A stretch of DNA of 64,000 nt from WTFY01 sp965205275. Its GTDB lineage: Bacteria; Pseudomonadota; Gammaproteobacteria; UBA4575. Of the stretch, positions 26,158-35,907 are shown in pieces; positions within the stretch are counted from its first letter, which is position 1; every line of letters starts with the position of its first letter. The notes beneath the pieces were generated by a model. It had not been told where the DNA came from and did not search any database. It saw nothing but the letters and a program-made list of their open reading frames with translations. The translations under genes and the position numbers were made by a program. Location of the stretch: assembly GCA_965205275.1 (NCBI GenBank), contig OZ242168.1, positions 558,001 through 622,000 on the forward strand, given 5' to 3'.

Positions 26158-26940
26158 GTGAATATAGAGGTTGATAAACCTGAATTAAGTGATCAGCAAC
26201 TATTGCGCTACAGCCGACAGATCCTGCTGCCCCAGATTGATATAGCAGGGCAGCAAAAACTTCTTGCATCGCATGTATTGCTGTTCGGTGTGGGAGGCCT
26301 GGGCTCTCCGGTTGCTATGTACCTTGCCACCAGCGGGATTGGAAAAATAACCCTGGTAGACCCGGACAAGGTGGATTTATCCAACCTGCAAAGACAGATC
26401 ATTTATCGCAGCGACCACATAGGGGATGAGAAGGTGGGTGCTGCAAAGCAGACACTTGCAGCATTGAATGCGCAGATAACGGTGCGTGCCATCAATTCAG
26501 TGCTGACGGGATGTGAACTCAGAAAAGAGGTCGAAAGTGCCGACCTAGTGGTGGATGCAACTGATAATTTCAGTGCCCGCTTTGCGATTAACTCGGTCTG
26601 TGTAAAAACAGGTACCCCGCTTGTAGTGGGTGCGGCGATCCGGTTTGAAGGGCAGGTCATGGTGTTTGCCATGCGAGGTACAAGTGCATGCTATCAATGC
26701 CTGTATCCTGACCAGGGGGATCTTGAGGAAAGTTGCTCGCAAACCGGCATTCTCGGATCTGTGGCAGGACTGGTGGGGTGTATTCAGGCAACAGAAGCAA
26801 TTAAATTTTTGCTTGACGCAGGTGAGCCGCTTGCCAATAAAATGTTGCTTGTCGATGCGTTGAATATGGAATGGCACAGCGTAAAAATAAACAAGGATCC
26901 GGAATGTACAGTGTGTGCAGATATAAATCCCAATGCCTGA
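26158..26940 (+). CDS. moeB: Molybdopterin-synthase adenylyltransferase MoeB / ThiF-like
   Basis: 260 residues from a GTG. GVGGLGSPVAMYLATSGIG is the nucleotide-binding loop, with VDLSNLQRQ and VDATDNFSAR as family motifs. Zinc cysteines come in two pairs (CYQC and CTVC). It adenylates the C-terminal glycine of a small sulfur carrier (MoaD or ThiS) before sulfur transfer. There is no rhodanese extension. Its position near mobA/mobB favours a molybdopterin role, though ThiF-type function cannot be excluded. No strong ribosome-binding site precedes the GTG, so the exact start is uncertain. Confidence 0.85.
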   Translation: MNIEVDKPELSDQQLLRYSRQILLPQIDIAGQQKLLASHVLLFGVGGLGSPVAMYLATSGIGKITLVDPDKVDLSNLQRQIIYRSDHIGDEKVGAAKQTLAALNAQITVRAINSVLTGCELRKEVESADLVVDATDNFSARFAINSVCVKTGTPLVVGAAIRFEGQVMVFAMRGTSACYQCLYPDQGDLEESCSQTGILGSVAGLVGCIQATEAIKFLLDAGEPLANKMLLVDALNMEWHSVKINKDPECTVCADINPNA

Positions 26941-27022
26941 AAGCGGCAGTATCCTGGCACTCAACCGGCGGATTCAGAGATAGCCGATAATGCCTGATCA
27001 CCACGGCAAGAAGGAGCCGGGA

Positions 27023-27379
27023 ATGAATGAACGTGCCCTTGAAGACTTGAAATTGGAGCTGAGGGAATTTGCACAGGCGCGGGACTGGGAGCAGTTCCAT
27101 AGCCCCAAGAACCTTTCCATGGCGTTATCCGTAGAAGCAGCCGAGTTGGTTGAGCATTTTCAATGGATGACGGAAAAGCAAAGTGCGCAGCTTGACCCGC
27201 AAAAACATGCTGCCGTTGCATTCGAAATGGCAGATATTTTTATCTTTCTGCTTCGTCTGTCGGATCAATTAGGGGTCAACCTGATGGAAGTTACGAAGCG
27301 TAAAATAAAGCTTAACCACCAGCGTTATCCTGTTGGCAAGGTGAAAGGAAGTCCAAAAAAATACAGTGAATACGAATAG
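27023..27379 (+). CDS. MazG-like nucleotide pyrophosphohydrolase
   Basis: 118 residues from an ATG with AAGGAG 7 bases upstream. The all-alpha NTP pyrophosphatase motif is seen as EAAELVEHFQW followed by EMADIFIFLLRLSD, giving the four acidic magnesium ligands. KRKIKLNHQRYP matches the C-terminus of the single-domain (dCTPase/RS21-C6-like) group. It should hydrolyse non-canonical or surplus nucleotides to the monophosphate. Confidence 0.88.
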   Translation: MNERALEDLKLELREFAQARDWEQFHSPKNLSMALSVEAAELVEHFQWMTEKQSAQLDPQKHAAVAFEMADIFIFLLRLSDQLGVNLMEVTKRKIKLNHQRYPVGKVKGSPKKYSEYE

Positions 27380-27449
27380 GTACATACTTTTTTTCGTTTT
27401 CCTGATCTCCACATACCGCTCTTCAAAATCCTGAATTCATGAGGTTATA

Positions 27450-28631
27450 GTGACTGAGCCGCTGCAATCGCTGTTTATCGAAGGAAGCAGAATTACCCTT
27501 CTGGGCACTGCACATGTGTCCCGTGCAAGTGCGGAAGCCGTTAAGCGGATGGTACGTTCCGGGGAATTTGATGTCATTGGTATTGAGTTGTGCCAAAGTC
27601 GTTACAACTCGATCATGCATCCGGAACAACTGGCTGAAATGGATCTGTTTGCCGTCATTCGCCAGGGCAAGGCAAGTATGGTGACGGCTCATCTGGCATT
27701 GGGTGCCTACCAGCAAAGGATGGCCGAACAGTTGAACATCGAGCTGGGTTTTGAGATGAAAACAGCGATCATTGAAGCTGCATCGCTGGGGTTGCCGGTT
27801 GTATTGATAGACCGTGAAGTCGGGATAACCCTTAAACGGATATATCATAACGTACCTTTCTGGAAACGCATTTATCTGTTTGCCGGATTATTTGCCAGCG
27901 TGTTTTCCCGCGAAAAAGTCTCTGAAGAAGAAATAGAAAAATTAAAAAGCGGTGATGTCCTGGAGACTGCATTCACGCAATTTGCAGAGGAAGCCACTGA
28001 GTTGTCCACGCCGTTAATTGATGAACGGGATCAGTACATGGCAGCCAAAATACTGCAGACCGTTGCAAGACATAAAGATAAAAATATCCTTGCCGTAGTG
28101 GGTGCAGGTCATGTGAAAGGCATGTCGCATTACTTGGAGCGCAAGGGTTTTCACCCATCGGATGTTATAAAAAAGCTCGATACGGTTGCACGGAAAAGAT
28201 CATGGCTCAAGGCCGTACCATGGATTATTGTTCTGCTGATCGGTATCGGGTTTTATCTTGGTTTCAGAGAAAGCCCTGAATTGGGCTGGAGGCTGGTCTG
28301 GCAGTGGGTCATCATAAATGGCAGCCTGTCTGCCCTGGGCGCTGCCATTGCAGGAGGTCATTTAGCCACAGTGGCTACCGCTTTTGTTGCAGCACCGGTT
28401 ACTTCCTTGAATCCCACCGTGGGTGCGGGCATGGTGGCCGCTGCGGTGGAACTGGTTGTGCGCAAGCCTACCATCAAGGATTTTGGAGAACTGCGCAAGG
28501 ACACTTCGACAATTTCGGGCTGGCGCAGGAACGCGGTAGCCAAAACGCTGCTGGTATTCCTGCTAAGCTCTTTAGGCTCGGCAATCGGAACGTATGCGGC
28601 CGGCTTCAGGATTTTTGGACAATTAACCTGA
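27450..28631 (+). CDS. TraB/PrgY-family membrane protein
   Basis: 393 residues from a GTG with GAGG upstream. LLGTAHVSRASAE near residue 17 is the GTxHxS signature of the TraB/PrgY/GumN superfamily, with IGIELCQSRYNS and VVGAGHVKGM as further conserved His/Glu sites. The C-terminal third has several membrane helices. Enterococcal TraB blocks pheromone activity. The bacterial chromosomal role is unknown, although a metal-dependent protease mechanism has been proposed for the superfamily. It converges with prc, with 3 bases between the stops. Confidence 0.88.
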   Translation: MTEPLQSLFIEGSRITLLGTAHVSRASAEAVKRMVRSGEFDVIGIELCQSRYNSIMHPEQLAEMDLFAVIRQGKASMVTAHLALGAYQQRMAEQLNIELGFEMKTAIIEAASLGLPVVLIDREVGITLKRIYHNVPFWKRIYLFAGLFASVFSREKVSEEEIEKLKSGDVLETAFTQFAEEATELSTPLIDERDQYMAAKILQTVARHKDKNILAVVGAGHVKGMSHYLERKGFHPSDVIKKLDTVARKRSWLKAVPWIIVLLIGIGFYLGFRESPELGWRLVWQWVIINGSLSALGAAIAGGHLATVATAFVAAPVTSLNPTVGAGMVAAAVELVVRKPTIKDFGELRKDTSTISGWRRNAVAKTLLVFLLSSLGSAIGTYAAGFRIFGQLT

Positions 28632-28634
28632 CCG

Positions 28635-30713
28635 CTACAGGCCTCGGTCCCCAAAAGACCTGGATTGGTGTGCTTTTAAAAGTTCCGCCAGATCTGCTGC
28701 AATGTGTGCAGTTTCCTCAAGTAATACATCAATATACTTTTTGTCCTCATCGGGCTTGTCCAGGTGGTCTTGCGTACCCTCCAGCAAATCCTGACTGATC
28801 AGGCGGGCCGCTTGGGTCTGCTCATACTCTTTTCTTCTTGCAGGCTCAAGCAATGAAATTGTATTTTTATTTCTTAGTTCAAAATCAAGCCGCAGCATCT
28901 CCATCAGGGAATGATATTTTTCATCATTCATAGTGCGTGATTTGTGCATATTCGTTGCGGCTTCCACGATGTACGGGTTCACAGAGCCGTAACGGTGACT
29001 GACTGCTGAAATGGAACTCCATGGCAATGCATTTTTCAGCGCGCGTTCACCATGTTTCTCATCTGCAAAAATTGTCTGGAAGTCAATATCAGGTACGACG
29101 CCCCGATACTGTGTGCTGTCTCCATTGATCCTGAAGTACTGCGCAATGGTGGCCTTCAGTTGCCCGAGCTTGGCTTTGCGATCTGAATTCAGGCGGTTCA
29201 GGTCTATAAGCTGCTGCACAGTACCTTTGCCAAAGGTTGTCTCACCTACGACCAGACCGTATTGATAATCCTGGATTGCGCTTGCAACAATTTCAGAAGC
29301 AGACGCGCTGAACCGGTCGACAAGAACAATCAAAGGGCCCTGGTATGAAATTTCTGGATCATGATCCCGGTGTACCTTTATATGGCCGCTCGAGTCCTGA
29401 ATCTGCACAATGGGACCTTCATCTATGAACAGGCCGGCAAGCTGCGTGGCTTCTGTCAATGACCCTCCACCGTTGCCGCGCAAATCCAGGATCAGGGCAT
29501 CGACACCTTCAAGTTTGAGTTCAGAAATCAGGCGGTCTACATCGCGGGTAGTGCTTCGGTAATCAGCCTCGCCACGCTGATATGCGGCAAAATCAACATA
29601 GAAGGTCGGCACGTCAATCACCCCGATTTTATTGGTCTGGACCCCATCCCGAATATTTATTATTTCGCTTTTTGCAGCCTGTTCCTCCAGCTTGATCTTG
29701 TCACGTGTGATCTGTATTTCCCTGATTTTTGCGGCATGGCCTTCTGCTCCAGGCAGAATCTGCAGCCGTACCGTCGTGCCTTTGGTACCACGGATCAACG
29801 TGACTACTTCTTCCAGACGCCATCCGACGACATCCTTGAACTCTTTTTCGTCTTGCTGCGCTATACCGACAACCCGGTCAGATGCATGCAGCAAATCACT
29901 TGAATCAGCAGGTCCACCGGGAATAATTTTTTCAACCCGTGTATGCTCCCCATCGGTGCGCAGTAATGCACCGATGCCCTCCAGGGAAAGGCTCATCCGT
30001 ATGGCAAAATTTTCGGAGGTTCTTGGCGAAAGATAGTTGGTATGGGGTTCCAGTGTGCTCGCAAATGCATTCATGAACAGCTGGTATACATCTTCCGCAT
30101 CAAGCCGGCTGCGCTTGGCAATACCCCGGTAACGCTTTTCAAGCATTTCCCTGATCTCACCGGGCTCCTGATCGGCAAGTTTCAGACTGAGGACATCATT
30201 TTTAACACGCTTTCTCCAGATCTCATTTAAATCGTCTGTATCTGCAGCCCAGTCTGATTCTGAACGGTCCACAATAAACTCTTCCTGCACAGTGAAATCA
30301 AATGCCTGGTCGAGAAGACTCAGTGCATAGGCAATGCGCTCATTGACCCGTGTCTGATACAACTGGAACATTTGAAAGGGTGTCCCCAGTTCCTGGCGGT
30401 TCAATGCCTCATCCAGGCTGAATCTGAACACTTCAAAACTGTCGATATCCTTTTGATGGAGATAACTGCGATTGGGATCCAGAGCCTCTACATATGAATT
30501 CAGGATCCTGTCAGACAGGGCATCATTGATCCTGAAGTTTTTATAATGGTACTGATTCAGAAAATGGGTGATAAGCCGGGTTGCCCTGCTATGCTCGTCT
30601 TGTGGGGCCAGCAGGGCATTCGCGTGCAAGCACGGTGTGCCTAGCAATACCGCGAGTATTGCAAGAGCGGTTAGCAAGCGGTGGACCCGGTGGATCAGTT
30701 CAGGCCGTGACAT
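28635..30713 (-). CDS. prc: Carboxy-terminal (tail-specific) processing protease Prc
   Basis: 692 residues. The N-terminal signal/anchor (LLTALAILAVLLGTPCL) directs it to the periplasm. After a Prc N-domain, a PDZ domain spans roughly residues 230-330 (IEGIGALLRTDGEHTRVEKI). The S41 protease core has LVDRFSASASEIVASA with the catalytic Ser and TTFGKGTVQQ with the Lys, and a C-terminal DUF3340 region. It degrades proteins with hydrophobic C-termini and regulates peptidoglycan hydrolases in relatives. It appears complete. Confidence 0.95.
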   Translation of the reverse strand: MSRPELIHRVHRLLTALAILAVLLGTPCLHANALLAPQDEHSRATRLITHFLNQYHYKNFRINDALSDRILNSYVEALDPNRSYLHQKDIDSFEVFRFSLDEALNRQELGTPFQMFQLYQTRVNERIAYALSLLDQAFDFTVQEEFIVDRSESDWAADTDDLNEIWRKRVKNDVLSLKLADQEPGEIREMLEKRYRGIAKRSRLDAEDVYQLFMNAFASTLEPHTNYLSPRTSENFAIRMSLSLEGIGALLRTDGEHTRVEKIIPGGPADSSDLLHASDRVVGIAQQDEKEFKDVVGWRLEEVVTLIRGTKGTTVRLQILPGAEGHAAKIREIQITRDKIKLEEQAAKSEIINIRDGVQTNKIGVIDVPTFYVDFAAYQRGEADYRSTTRDVDRLISELKLEGVDALILDLRGNGGGSLTEATQLAGLFIDEGPIVQIQDSSGHIKVHRDHDPEISYQGPLIVLVDRFSASASEIVASAIQDYQYGLVVGETTFGKGTVQQLIDLNRLNSDRKAKLGQLKATIAQYFRINGDSTQYRGVVPDIDFQTIFADEKHGERALKNALPWSSISAVSHRYGSVNPYIVEAATNMHKSRTMNDEKYHSLMEMLRLDFELRNKNTISLLEPARRKEYEQTQAARLISQDLLEGTQDHLDKPDEDKKYIDVLLEETAHIAADLAELLKAHQSRSFGDRGL

Positions 30714-30817
30714 TGAAATATCCGTATACCAATTGCCATTGTGTAGGTTCGAAGAATATGAGAAGCCCTGTCTTGATGCGCCAAGTATATACGCAAATCG
30801 TATCAGGTTGATAAAAA

Positions 30818-30840
30818 CCGGGTTTTCAGTTACAACCCGG
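30818..30840. repeat. Inverted repeat in the prc upstream region
   Basis: CCGGGTT and AACCCGG face each other across 9 bases, 105 bases upstream of the prc start and 107 bases before the SnoaL-like start. It could be a regulator site or a hairpin between divergent genes. There is no T-run. Confidence 0.4.
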
Positions 30841-30946
30841 GGATATCAACAGGACAGGCAAGGGGGGTATAGCCCGCGAAGGATAAGGGCCGGGTTTTCC
30901 CCTGCCTTGCTTGGGTGACACAGATCCACTCACAGAGGCGGTAAAT

Positions 30947-31321
30947 ATGGAAGCAGACCAAGTATTGAAAAAGTGGGAAGAATGTCTGAATAATGGTGAT
31001 CTGGCCAACATTGTCAGTCTCTATTCAGATAATGCGGTATTGTGGGGTACGTTCTCGAAAATCATTCGCGACAGTTCCGAACTGATTGAGGAATACTTTG
31101 AAGAGTTGTTCAAAAAAAACCTCCTGAGGGTTCATTTCGGTCTGATCCGGCCACGGACTCACAACGGTACCTGCCTGTACTCCGGGATGTACAAATTTTC
31201 CTATATGGACAGGAAACTGGTTATCTTGCCGGCACGCTTCACGTTTGTAATTGGTCACGACAAGGAGGCTGGCTACAGGATTATGGAGCATCATTCCTCA
31301 TTGGTTCCTGACAGTCCCTGA
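30947..31321 (+). CDS. SnoaL/DUF4440-like protein
   Basis: 124 residues from the ATG at 30947 with GAGG 8 bases upstream; a longer TTG-initiated frame starts at 30911. VLKKWEECLNNGDLANIVSLYSDNAVLWGTFS is typical of the cystatin-like NTF2/SnoaL fold found in CaMKII-association-domain proteins. These bind small hydrophobic ligands or act as isomerases. No catalytic residues can be assigned. It converges with the aminotransferase gene, 4 bases apart. Confidence 0.8.
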   Translation: MEADQVLKKWEECLNNGDLANIVSLYSDNAVLWGTFSKIIRDSSELIEEYFEELFKKNLLRVHFGLIRPRTHNGTCLYSGMYKFSYMDRKLVILPARFTFVIGHDKEAGYRIMEHHSSLVPDSP

Positions 31322-31325
31322 TCCG

Positions 31326-32489
31326 CTAGCCCAGAACCGCATCCAGGCCTTTTTTGAGTCGCTGCAGGCCTGTTTCAATCTCGTGGTCTGGCAGGGCACC
31401 GTATGACAGCCTGATGTGGCAGCCCTGGCGGATGCCAAAGGCTGAGCCGGGGAGGGTAGCGACACCGAATTCCGTGATCAATGACTTCACTAACTGCAAA
31501 TCTTCCATGGGACTATCGATATCCAGCATTGCATAAAAGGCGCCTTCCAATGCCGGTGCATTTTTCAGACAGGCGATCCCAGCCAGCGTTTCAAGTACGA
31601 GGTTGCGTTTTTTTGCCATAGCCTTGCGTTTTGGTGCAATAAACTCCATGCCGGCTTCCAGTGCGCCCAGCGCGGCATGCTGGGAGACCATAGGAGGTGA
31701 AATCAGAATTGTGTCCTGGATTTTTTTAACCGCGTCTGACAAATGCGCCGGAATGACCATGTACCCGATGCGCCAGCCTGCAAACCCATATCCTTTCGAA
31801 AATGAAAACAGGGAAATTGTACAGTCACAGGTGTTGCGGCTGGAGGCAACTGAAAAATGACGGTGGTGGTCATAGCAAAAATCTTCGTAAGCCTCGTCGC
31901 TGATATGATAGATACGGTGTTGTCGGCAAAGATCGTTAACGGCGACAAGTTCATCCCGGGTATATACGACTCCACTGGGGTTATTGGGGCTGATGGTAAC
32001 AATCGCTCTGGTTTTTTCTGTAATGGCTGCTTCAATCCGCTCCATTCTCAAATGAAAATTTTCATCCGTTGAAACAGGTACGGGCTTGCATCGTTCCATG
32101 GTCAGCGACATTTCGTGGTTGAAATAATAGGGAAGGGGCAGGATCACCTCATCCCCCGGGTCGGTGATTGCCAGGATTGCAGTATTGAATGCCATGTTTG
32201 AACCTGCCGTGACGACTATGAGGTTGCCTTCATGGATGTCGATGTTGTTTTGGGTGTAAAGCTTGCGTTTCAATGCCTGCTGAAGTTCAGATATCCCTTC
32301 GACCGGGCCATACCGGTTTATCGAAGGATCGGCCAGGCATTGCTGCACTTTGCGAAATGCTTGGGACGGCGGCCCGTAAAATGCGATTCCCTGCCCGAAT
32401 GAAACGGTACCCGGATGTTCTCGTGTCAATGCACCGATGAGCGGGATCACCGGGCTTTGTACGGCTTCCATGCGTCGACTGCTTTTCAT
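31326..32489 (-). CDS. Class I/II PLP-dependent aminotransferase
   Basis: 387 residues of aminotransferase fold type I. SPNNPSGVVY binds cofactor, SDEAYEDFCY contains the Asp and Tyr contacting PLP, and SFSKGYGFAGWRIGYM carries the Schiff-base lysine. The likely substrate class is aspartate or an aromatic/branched amino acid, but the sequence does not fix it. It is downstream of the VWA gene, with 10 bases between, so cotranscription is likely. Confidence 0.92.
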   Translation of the reverse strand: MKSSRRMEAVQSPVIPLIGALTREHPGTVSFGQGIAFYGPPSQAFRKVQQCLADPSINRYGPVEGISELQQALKRKLYTQNNIDIHEGNLIVVTAGSNMAFNTAILAITDPGDEVILPLPYYFNHEMSLTMERCKPVPVSTDENFHLRMERIEAAITEKTRAIVTISPNNPSGVVYTRDELVAVNDLCRQHRIYHISDEAYEDFCYDHHRHFSVASSRNTCDCTISLFSFSKGYGFAGWRIGYMVIPAHLSDAVKKIQDTILISPPMVSQHAALGALEAGMEFIAPKRKAMAKKRNLVLETLAGIACLKNAPALEGAFYAMLDIDSPMEDLQLVKSLITEFGVATLPGSAFGIRQGCHIRLSYGALPDHEIETGLQRLKKGLDAVLG

Positions 32490-32499
32490 AATGGCTGCA

Positions 32500-34755
32500 T
32501 CAGATTGTAATCCGCCGGTAGATGTCAGAGATCTTGTAAGGGAGCTTGTCTACATGATCAATCACTGCAAAATTAACGGGTCCGTACATATGCTGCAGAT
32601 AACTCATGGCCTCCTCATCAATCGTGATACAAAACGGGTGGATGCCCAGGAATTTTGCTTCAATCAATGCGCGTCGCGTATCCTCGATTCCATACGGACC
32701 GCGATAGCCATCCTGATCGTCGGGTCGACCGTCTGACAGAGTAATCAAAAGTTTGGTACGGGCTTCAACCTGGTGCAGCAGTTTTGTAAGGTGGCGAATG
32801 GCTGCACCCATGCGGGTGTAGTCCTGTGCCTGAATGCCGCTGATGCGTGCCTTCACCTCGTCACCATACTGCTCTTCAAACTCCTTTACCCTGTAGAGTT
32901 CGCAGCGCTCATGAGTGAGGCCTGAGAATCCATAAATTGCATAACGGTCTCCCAGGATTTCCAGAGACTCGCAAAGCAGGACCAGTGCTTCCCTTTCCAT
33001 TTCGTTGATCCAGCCTGCAGTCGAGCCGCTCATATCGATCATGAACATGACGGCAATGTTCCGGTCCGTTTTGCGGGACCGGATAAACAGGTTTTGTGAG
33101 GCCTCCAGGCCGATCCGGGTATCGGAAAATGCTTCAACCATGGCATCAATATCCACATCGTCGCCATAAGGCTGGCGCTTGATGCGTCGGTCGTCTTCCC
33201 GCAAGGCCTCAAATGTTCTGTGCAAATGTTTCAACAGGCTCCTGTGCTTGCTCAGGGTCCTGGGTACAAAATCATCGTGCACGGGGCGCACGTCCAGTTC
33301 CCGGAGGTGACACCATTCCTTTCTGTATTTTTGACGCGAATGATCCCACTCATCGTATAGCCATGCTGTATCGCCGCTCTCTGGTGAAGCAGCATCCGGT
33401 GATTGCGCAGACGCCTCGTCTTCCTTGTAAATGCCGGGTCCGGCTGCTTCCAGGTACTCATCAGGAATCCTGCCCAGGTCCTGTAAAATGGATTCCAGTA
33501 ATTGCTGCACATCATCGGGAGGCTCAATGGAATTGTCCCCGAACTGTAATTCGATCTTGAAATCATCCGGTACATTCTTGTCCGGTATTTCCTGTATCGA
33601 AAAGCCGGTCTTACCGCTTTCCTGTTCCTCTCCTGTCGCATCGATGCTGTTTTTTTCAAGCTCACGCTGAAGATCCATGAGACGCTGTTGCAGGCTGTGT
33701 TTTTCGCGTTCTACCCTTGTCTGGCGTACAGCCCAGGTCTCATGCGGATTCAGACTGCCCTGATAGATTTTGTCCTCAGGCGCTTTGTCATCCCGGTATA
33801 CGGCTTCCAGGAAAAAAATCGTATCCAGTACGGTCATCCCGGTTTCCCGTAATGTGCGCATCGCGCGCTGCCAGCTTCTGGATAAGGAACGTTCATCTTC
33901 CTTCATACTAAGATCTTTCATGACCCGGGCCATACCAGGCAGTTCACGCTCAATGCAGGCATCCAGGCGAATGGTTTCCAGCTTGTGAAACAAAGCAAGG
34001 GCGCGTTCAGGTTCCTTGTAAGACCGGATATCCACACCGATGTTTAACTGCCATGTACCAAAACGTGTCTGCGCCCACTGATGTACGGCCATTGCCTTGT
34101 ACAAGGCAAAATTATCTTCATGGCGGCTGAATTCAGATAACACTTCAGGCAGGTGGATGGTCTGCGTATCCGTGTAGTACACATCGCTGGATTCGACTGC
34201 AAGTTTTCTGCCACTTAAACCGATTACGAAACTTTCCAGTATGCGTGAGACCTTTTCCAGAGTGATGCTGCTCGGAGCATGGGTAACTGACTGAACAAAA
34301 TCGTCGACACGCTTCATGGTACCGATTGCACCGTTGACCCCTTTTGTGTCATACACTTCCAGCAGCCGGATAATCCAGTCATTCCAGTGTACATCGTCTA
34401 TGCGCTGCAGGCTTTCTGGTGCAAAGTGACAAAAGTTATAGGCGAGTTCGACACTTGTCCTGGAGATTTTTTCAACAGAGCCCAGAAACCGGTCTTGATC
34501 GACTTTTGAAAATACGGCCAGTCGCTCGGCTGGTTCAAATACACCGCGATGGGATGAAATAACCTGGTCGACAAGCAGTTCCATGCGCAGTTGCAGTTCC
34601 CGAACCCCCATTCCTCCATAGCTGGCACTGGTGGTAAGACCGCCCTGTCTTTCCAAAGACTTTATGTGTCCTCCTTCTTTTTTGTAGGACCGGATCTTGT
34701 ACGGTTTCCTGCTGCCGGAAGAGCCACTTTTTTTTGGTTTTTTTCTCCAGAACAT
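32500..34755 (-). CDS. CbbO/NorD-type VWA-domain protein
   Basis: 751 residues. The C-terminal VWA domain (about residues 555-745) has an intact MIDAS site beginning FMIDMSGSTAGW, with a later Thr and Asp (QDYTRMGAAIRHL and LSDGRPDDQDGY). The N-terminal two thirds are helical and match the CbbO/NorD family that works with a MoxR-type AAA+ ATPase (CbbQ or NorQ) to activate Rubisco or nitric-oxide reductase. No such ATPase, Rubisco or nor gene is nearby, so the client is unknown. The very basic N-terminus (MFWRKKPKKSG) is noteworthy. It is followed by the aminotransferase. Confidence 0.88.
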   Translation of the reverse strand: MFWRKKPKKSGSSGSRKPYKIRSYKKEGGHIKSLERQGGLTTSASYGGMGVRELQLRMELLVDQVISSHRGVFEPAERLAVFSKVDQDRFLGSVEKISRTSVELAYNFCHFAPESLQRIDDVHWNDWIIRLLEVYDTKGVNGAIGTMKRVDDFVQSVTHAPSSITLEKVSRILESFVIGLSGRKLAVESSDVYYTDTQTIHLPEVLSEFSRHEDNFALYKAMAVHQWAQTRFGTWQLNIGVDIRSYKEPERALALFHKLETIRLDACIERELPGMARVMKDLSMKEDERSLSRSWQRAMRTLRETGMTVLDTIFFLEAVYRDDKAPEDKIYQGSLNPHETWAVRQTRVEREKHSLQQRLMDLQRELEKNSIDATGEEQESGKTGFSIQEIPDKNVPDDFKIELQFGDNSIEPPDDVQQLLESILQDLGRIPDEYLEAAGPGIYKEDEASAQSPDAASPESGDTAWLYDEWDHSRQKYRKEWCHLRELDVRPVHDDFVPRTLSKHRSLLKHLHRTFEALREDDRRIKRQPYGDDVDIDAMVEAFSDTRIGLEASQNLFIRSRKTDRNIAVMFMIDMSGSTAGWINEMEREALVLLCESLEILGDRYAIYGFSGLTHERCELYRVKEFEEQYGDEVKARISGIQAQDYTRMGAAIRHLTKLLHQVEARTKLLITLSDGRPDDQDGYRGPYGIEDTRRALIEAKFLGIHPFCITIDEEAMSYLQHMYGPVNFAVIDHVDKLPYKISDIYRRITI

Positions 34756-34788
34756 AATGGATTGGGACAGTCAGGGGGTTTAAATGCG

Positions 34789-35517
34789 TTACGTCAGGAG
34801 GGTTGCTTTTGCCTGATTGATTTTTGCAGCCAGGTAATCATTGCCACCACGATCAGGATGAAGTTTCTGTATTAGCCTGCGGTGTGCCTCGATGACTTCA
34901 TTCTCGCAAGCCTTATCGTTCAGGCCCAATACCGCATAGGCCTCCTGCCTGGACATGCCGCCACGGTTGTTTGTACGGCGTTGCCCGGGTTTATCCTGGC
35001 TGTAGTGCCCGTGCCAGCCAGTATGCCCGGAACGGTCCAGATAAGCAGCTAGCAGTTGAGCGGACTGCGGGTCCGTCCGGGAATACTCCCGAAGCAGGGC
35101 GGATAGCTCCTGCAATGACAGATCCTGTAATTTTCTTCCCTGATGAGGGCCTTGTCTGACCTCTCCGAACAGCTTGCCGGATGCCGGGTCCAGTTCAACC
35201 TTCAAAAAACGTGTTTCGATGCTGGATTGCCGGTCAAATGAAAAATCCGACGGCGGATTCCTGAATCGATGTAAAAGGCCCTTGAGCATCGGCAGGTAAC
35301 TGACCAGACCAAGCATGCGTCGAATGAGAGGGATGACGGCAGCCACCAGCGCAAAGGCCCAATGCAGTTTCCCGGTTGCAGCCAGGCCTAGTAAAACAAC
35401 AACCGCCAGCCCTGCGCCCCATGTCCACTGTACCTGTCTGGGCTGTTTCACCAGCCAGCGAATTCCAAACCAGACACCAATAAGTAAAGCTATCAGGCCA
35501 ATTTCACGTACCATCAT
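34789..35517 (-). CDS. Membrane-anchored J-domain protein
   Basis: 242 residues: two N-terminal membrane segments (GLIALLIGVWFGIRWLV and WGAGLAVVVLLGLAATG), a middle soluble part and a C-terminal J-domain with the HPD motif (LIQKLHPDRGGNDYL). The layout resembles Tim14/DjlC-like co-chaperones that recruit DnaK to the membrane. It lies upstream of the VWA gene with a 33-base gap and the same direction, so the co-chaperone and the VWA protein may be one unit. Confidence 0.88.
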   Translation of the reverse strand: MMVREIGLIALLIGVWFGIRWLVKQPRQVQWTWGAGLAVVVLLGLAATGKLHWAFALVAAVIPLIRRMLGLVSYLPMLKGLLHRFRNPPSDFSFDRQSSIETRFLKVELDPASGKLFGEVRQGPHQGRKLQDLSLQELSALLREYSRTDPQSAQLLAAYLDRSGHTGWHGHYSQDKPGQRRTNNRGGMSRQEAYAVLGLNDKACENEVIEAHRRLIQKLHPDRGGNDYLAAKINQAKATLLT

Positions 35518-35907
35518 GCAGTCCTTTTCTCACCGGCTTTAGCGCATCGGTTTAATCATTGTGGTGAATGTACTTGATTATTTGTCTCAGTTTAACCCAA
35601 TCTTTAAAGCCGGGCTGTTCAGGCATGCGCCGATAGAAGAGGCGGGAAGATCAGGGTAAGGCTGTTTCCGATCCAAAGGTGAGTCCAAAGAGAGGGGATA
35701 GCGGATACTTCCGCTCAACGTGTACGTATCCGGTGGCGGGCAGGTATTACCATACTTATACTGTCGGCTTTACAGGCGGCTCAGGAAATGCAAAAACCAG
35801 GGTATGGGATGGTACGAACCTGTATGCAGGGAAAATGCGGGACAGGAAGGTATGGTAAGCGGGCTTCAGCAGGAAAGTCTGGCAATGACTAAAACGGGTA
35901 CGTAGCT
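35518..35907. other. Gene-free region between divergent genes
   Basis: About 390 bases. A 61-codon frame at 35720-35905 lacks a credible start signal and family resemblance. The stretch probably holds promoters for the J-domain gene and the EamA transporter, plus unrecognised sequence. Confidence 0.45.
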
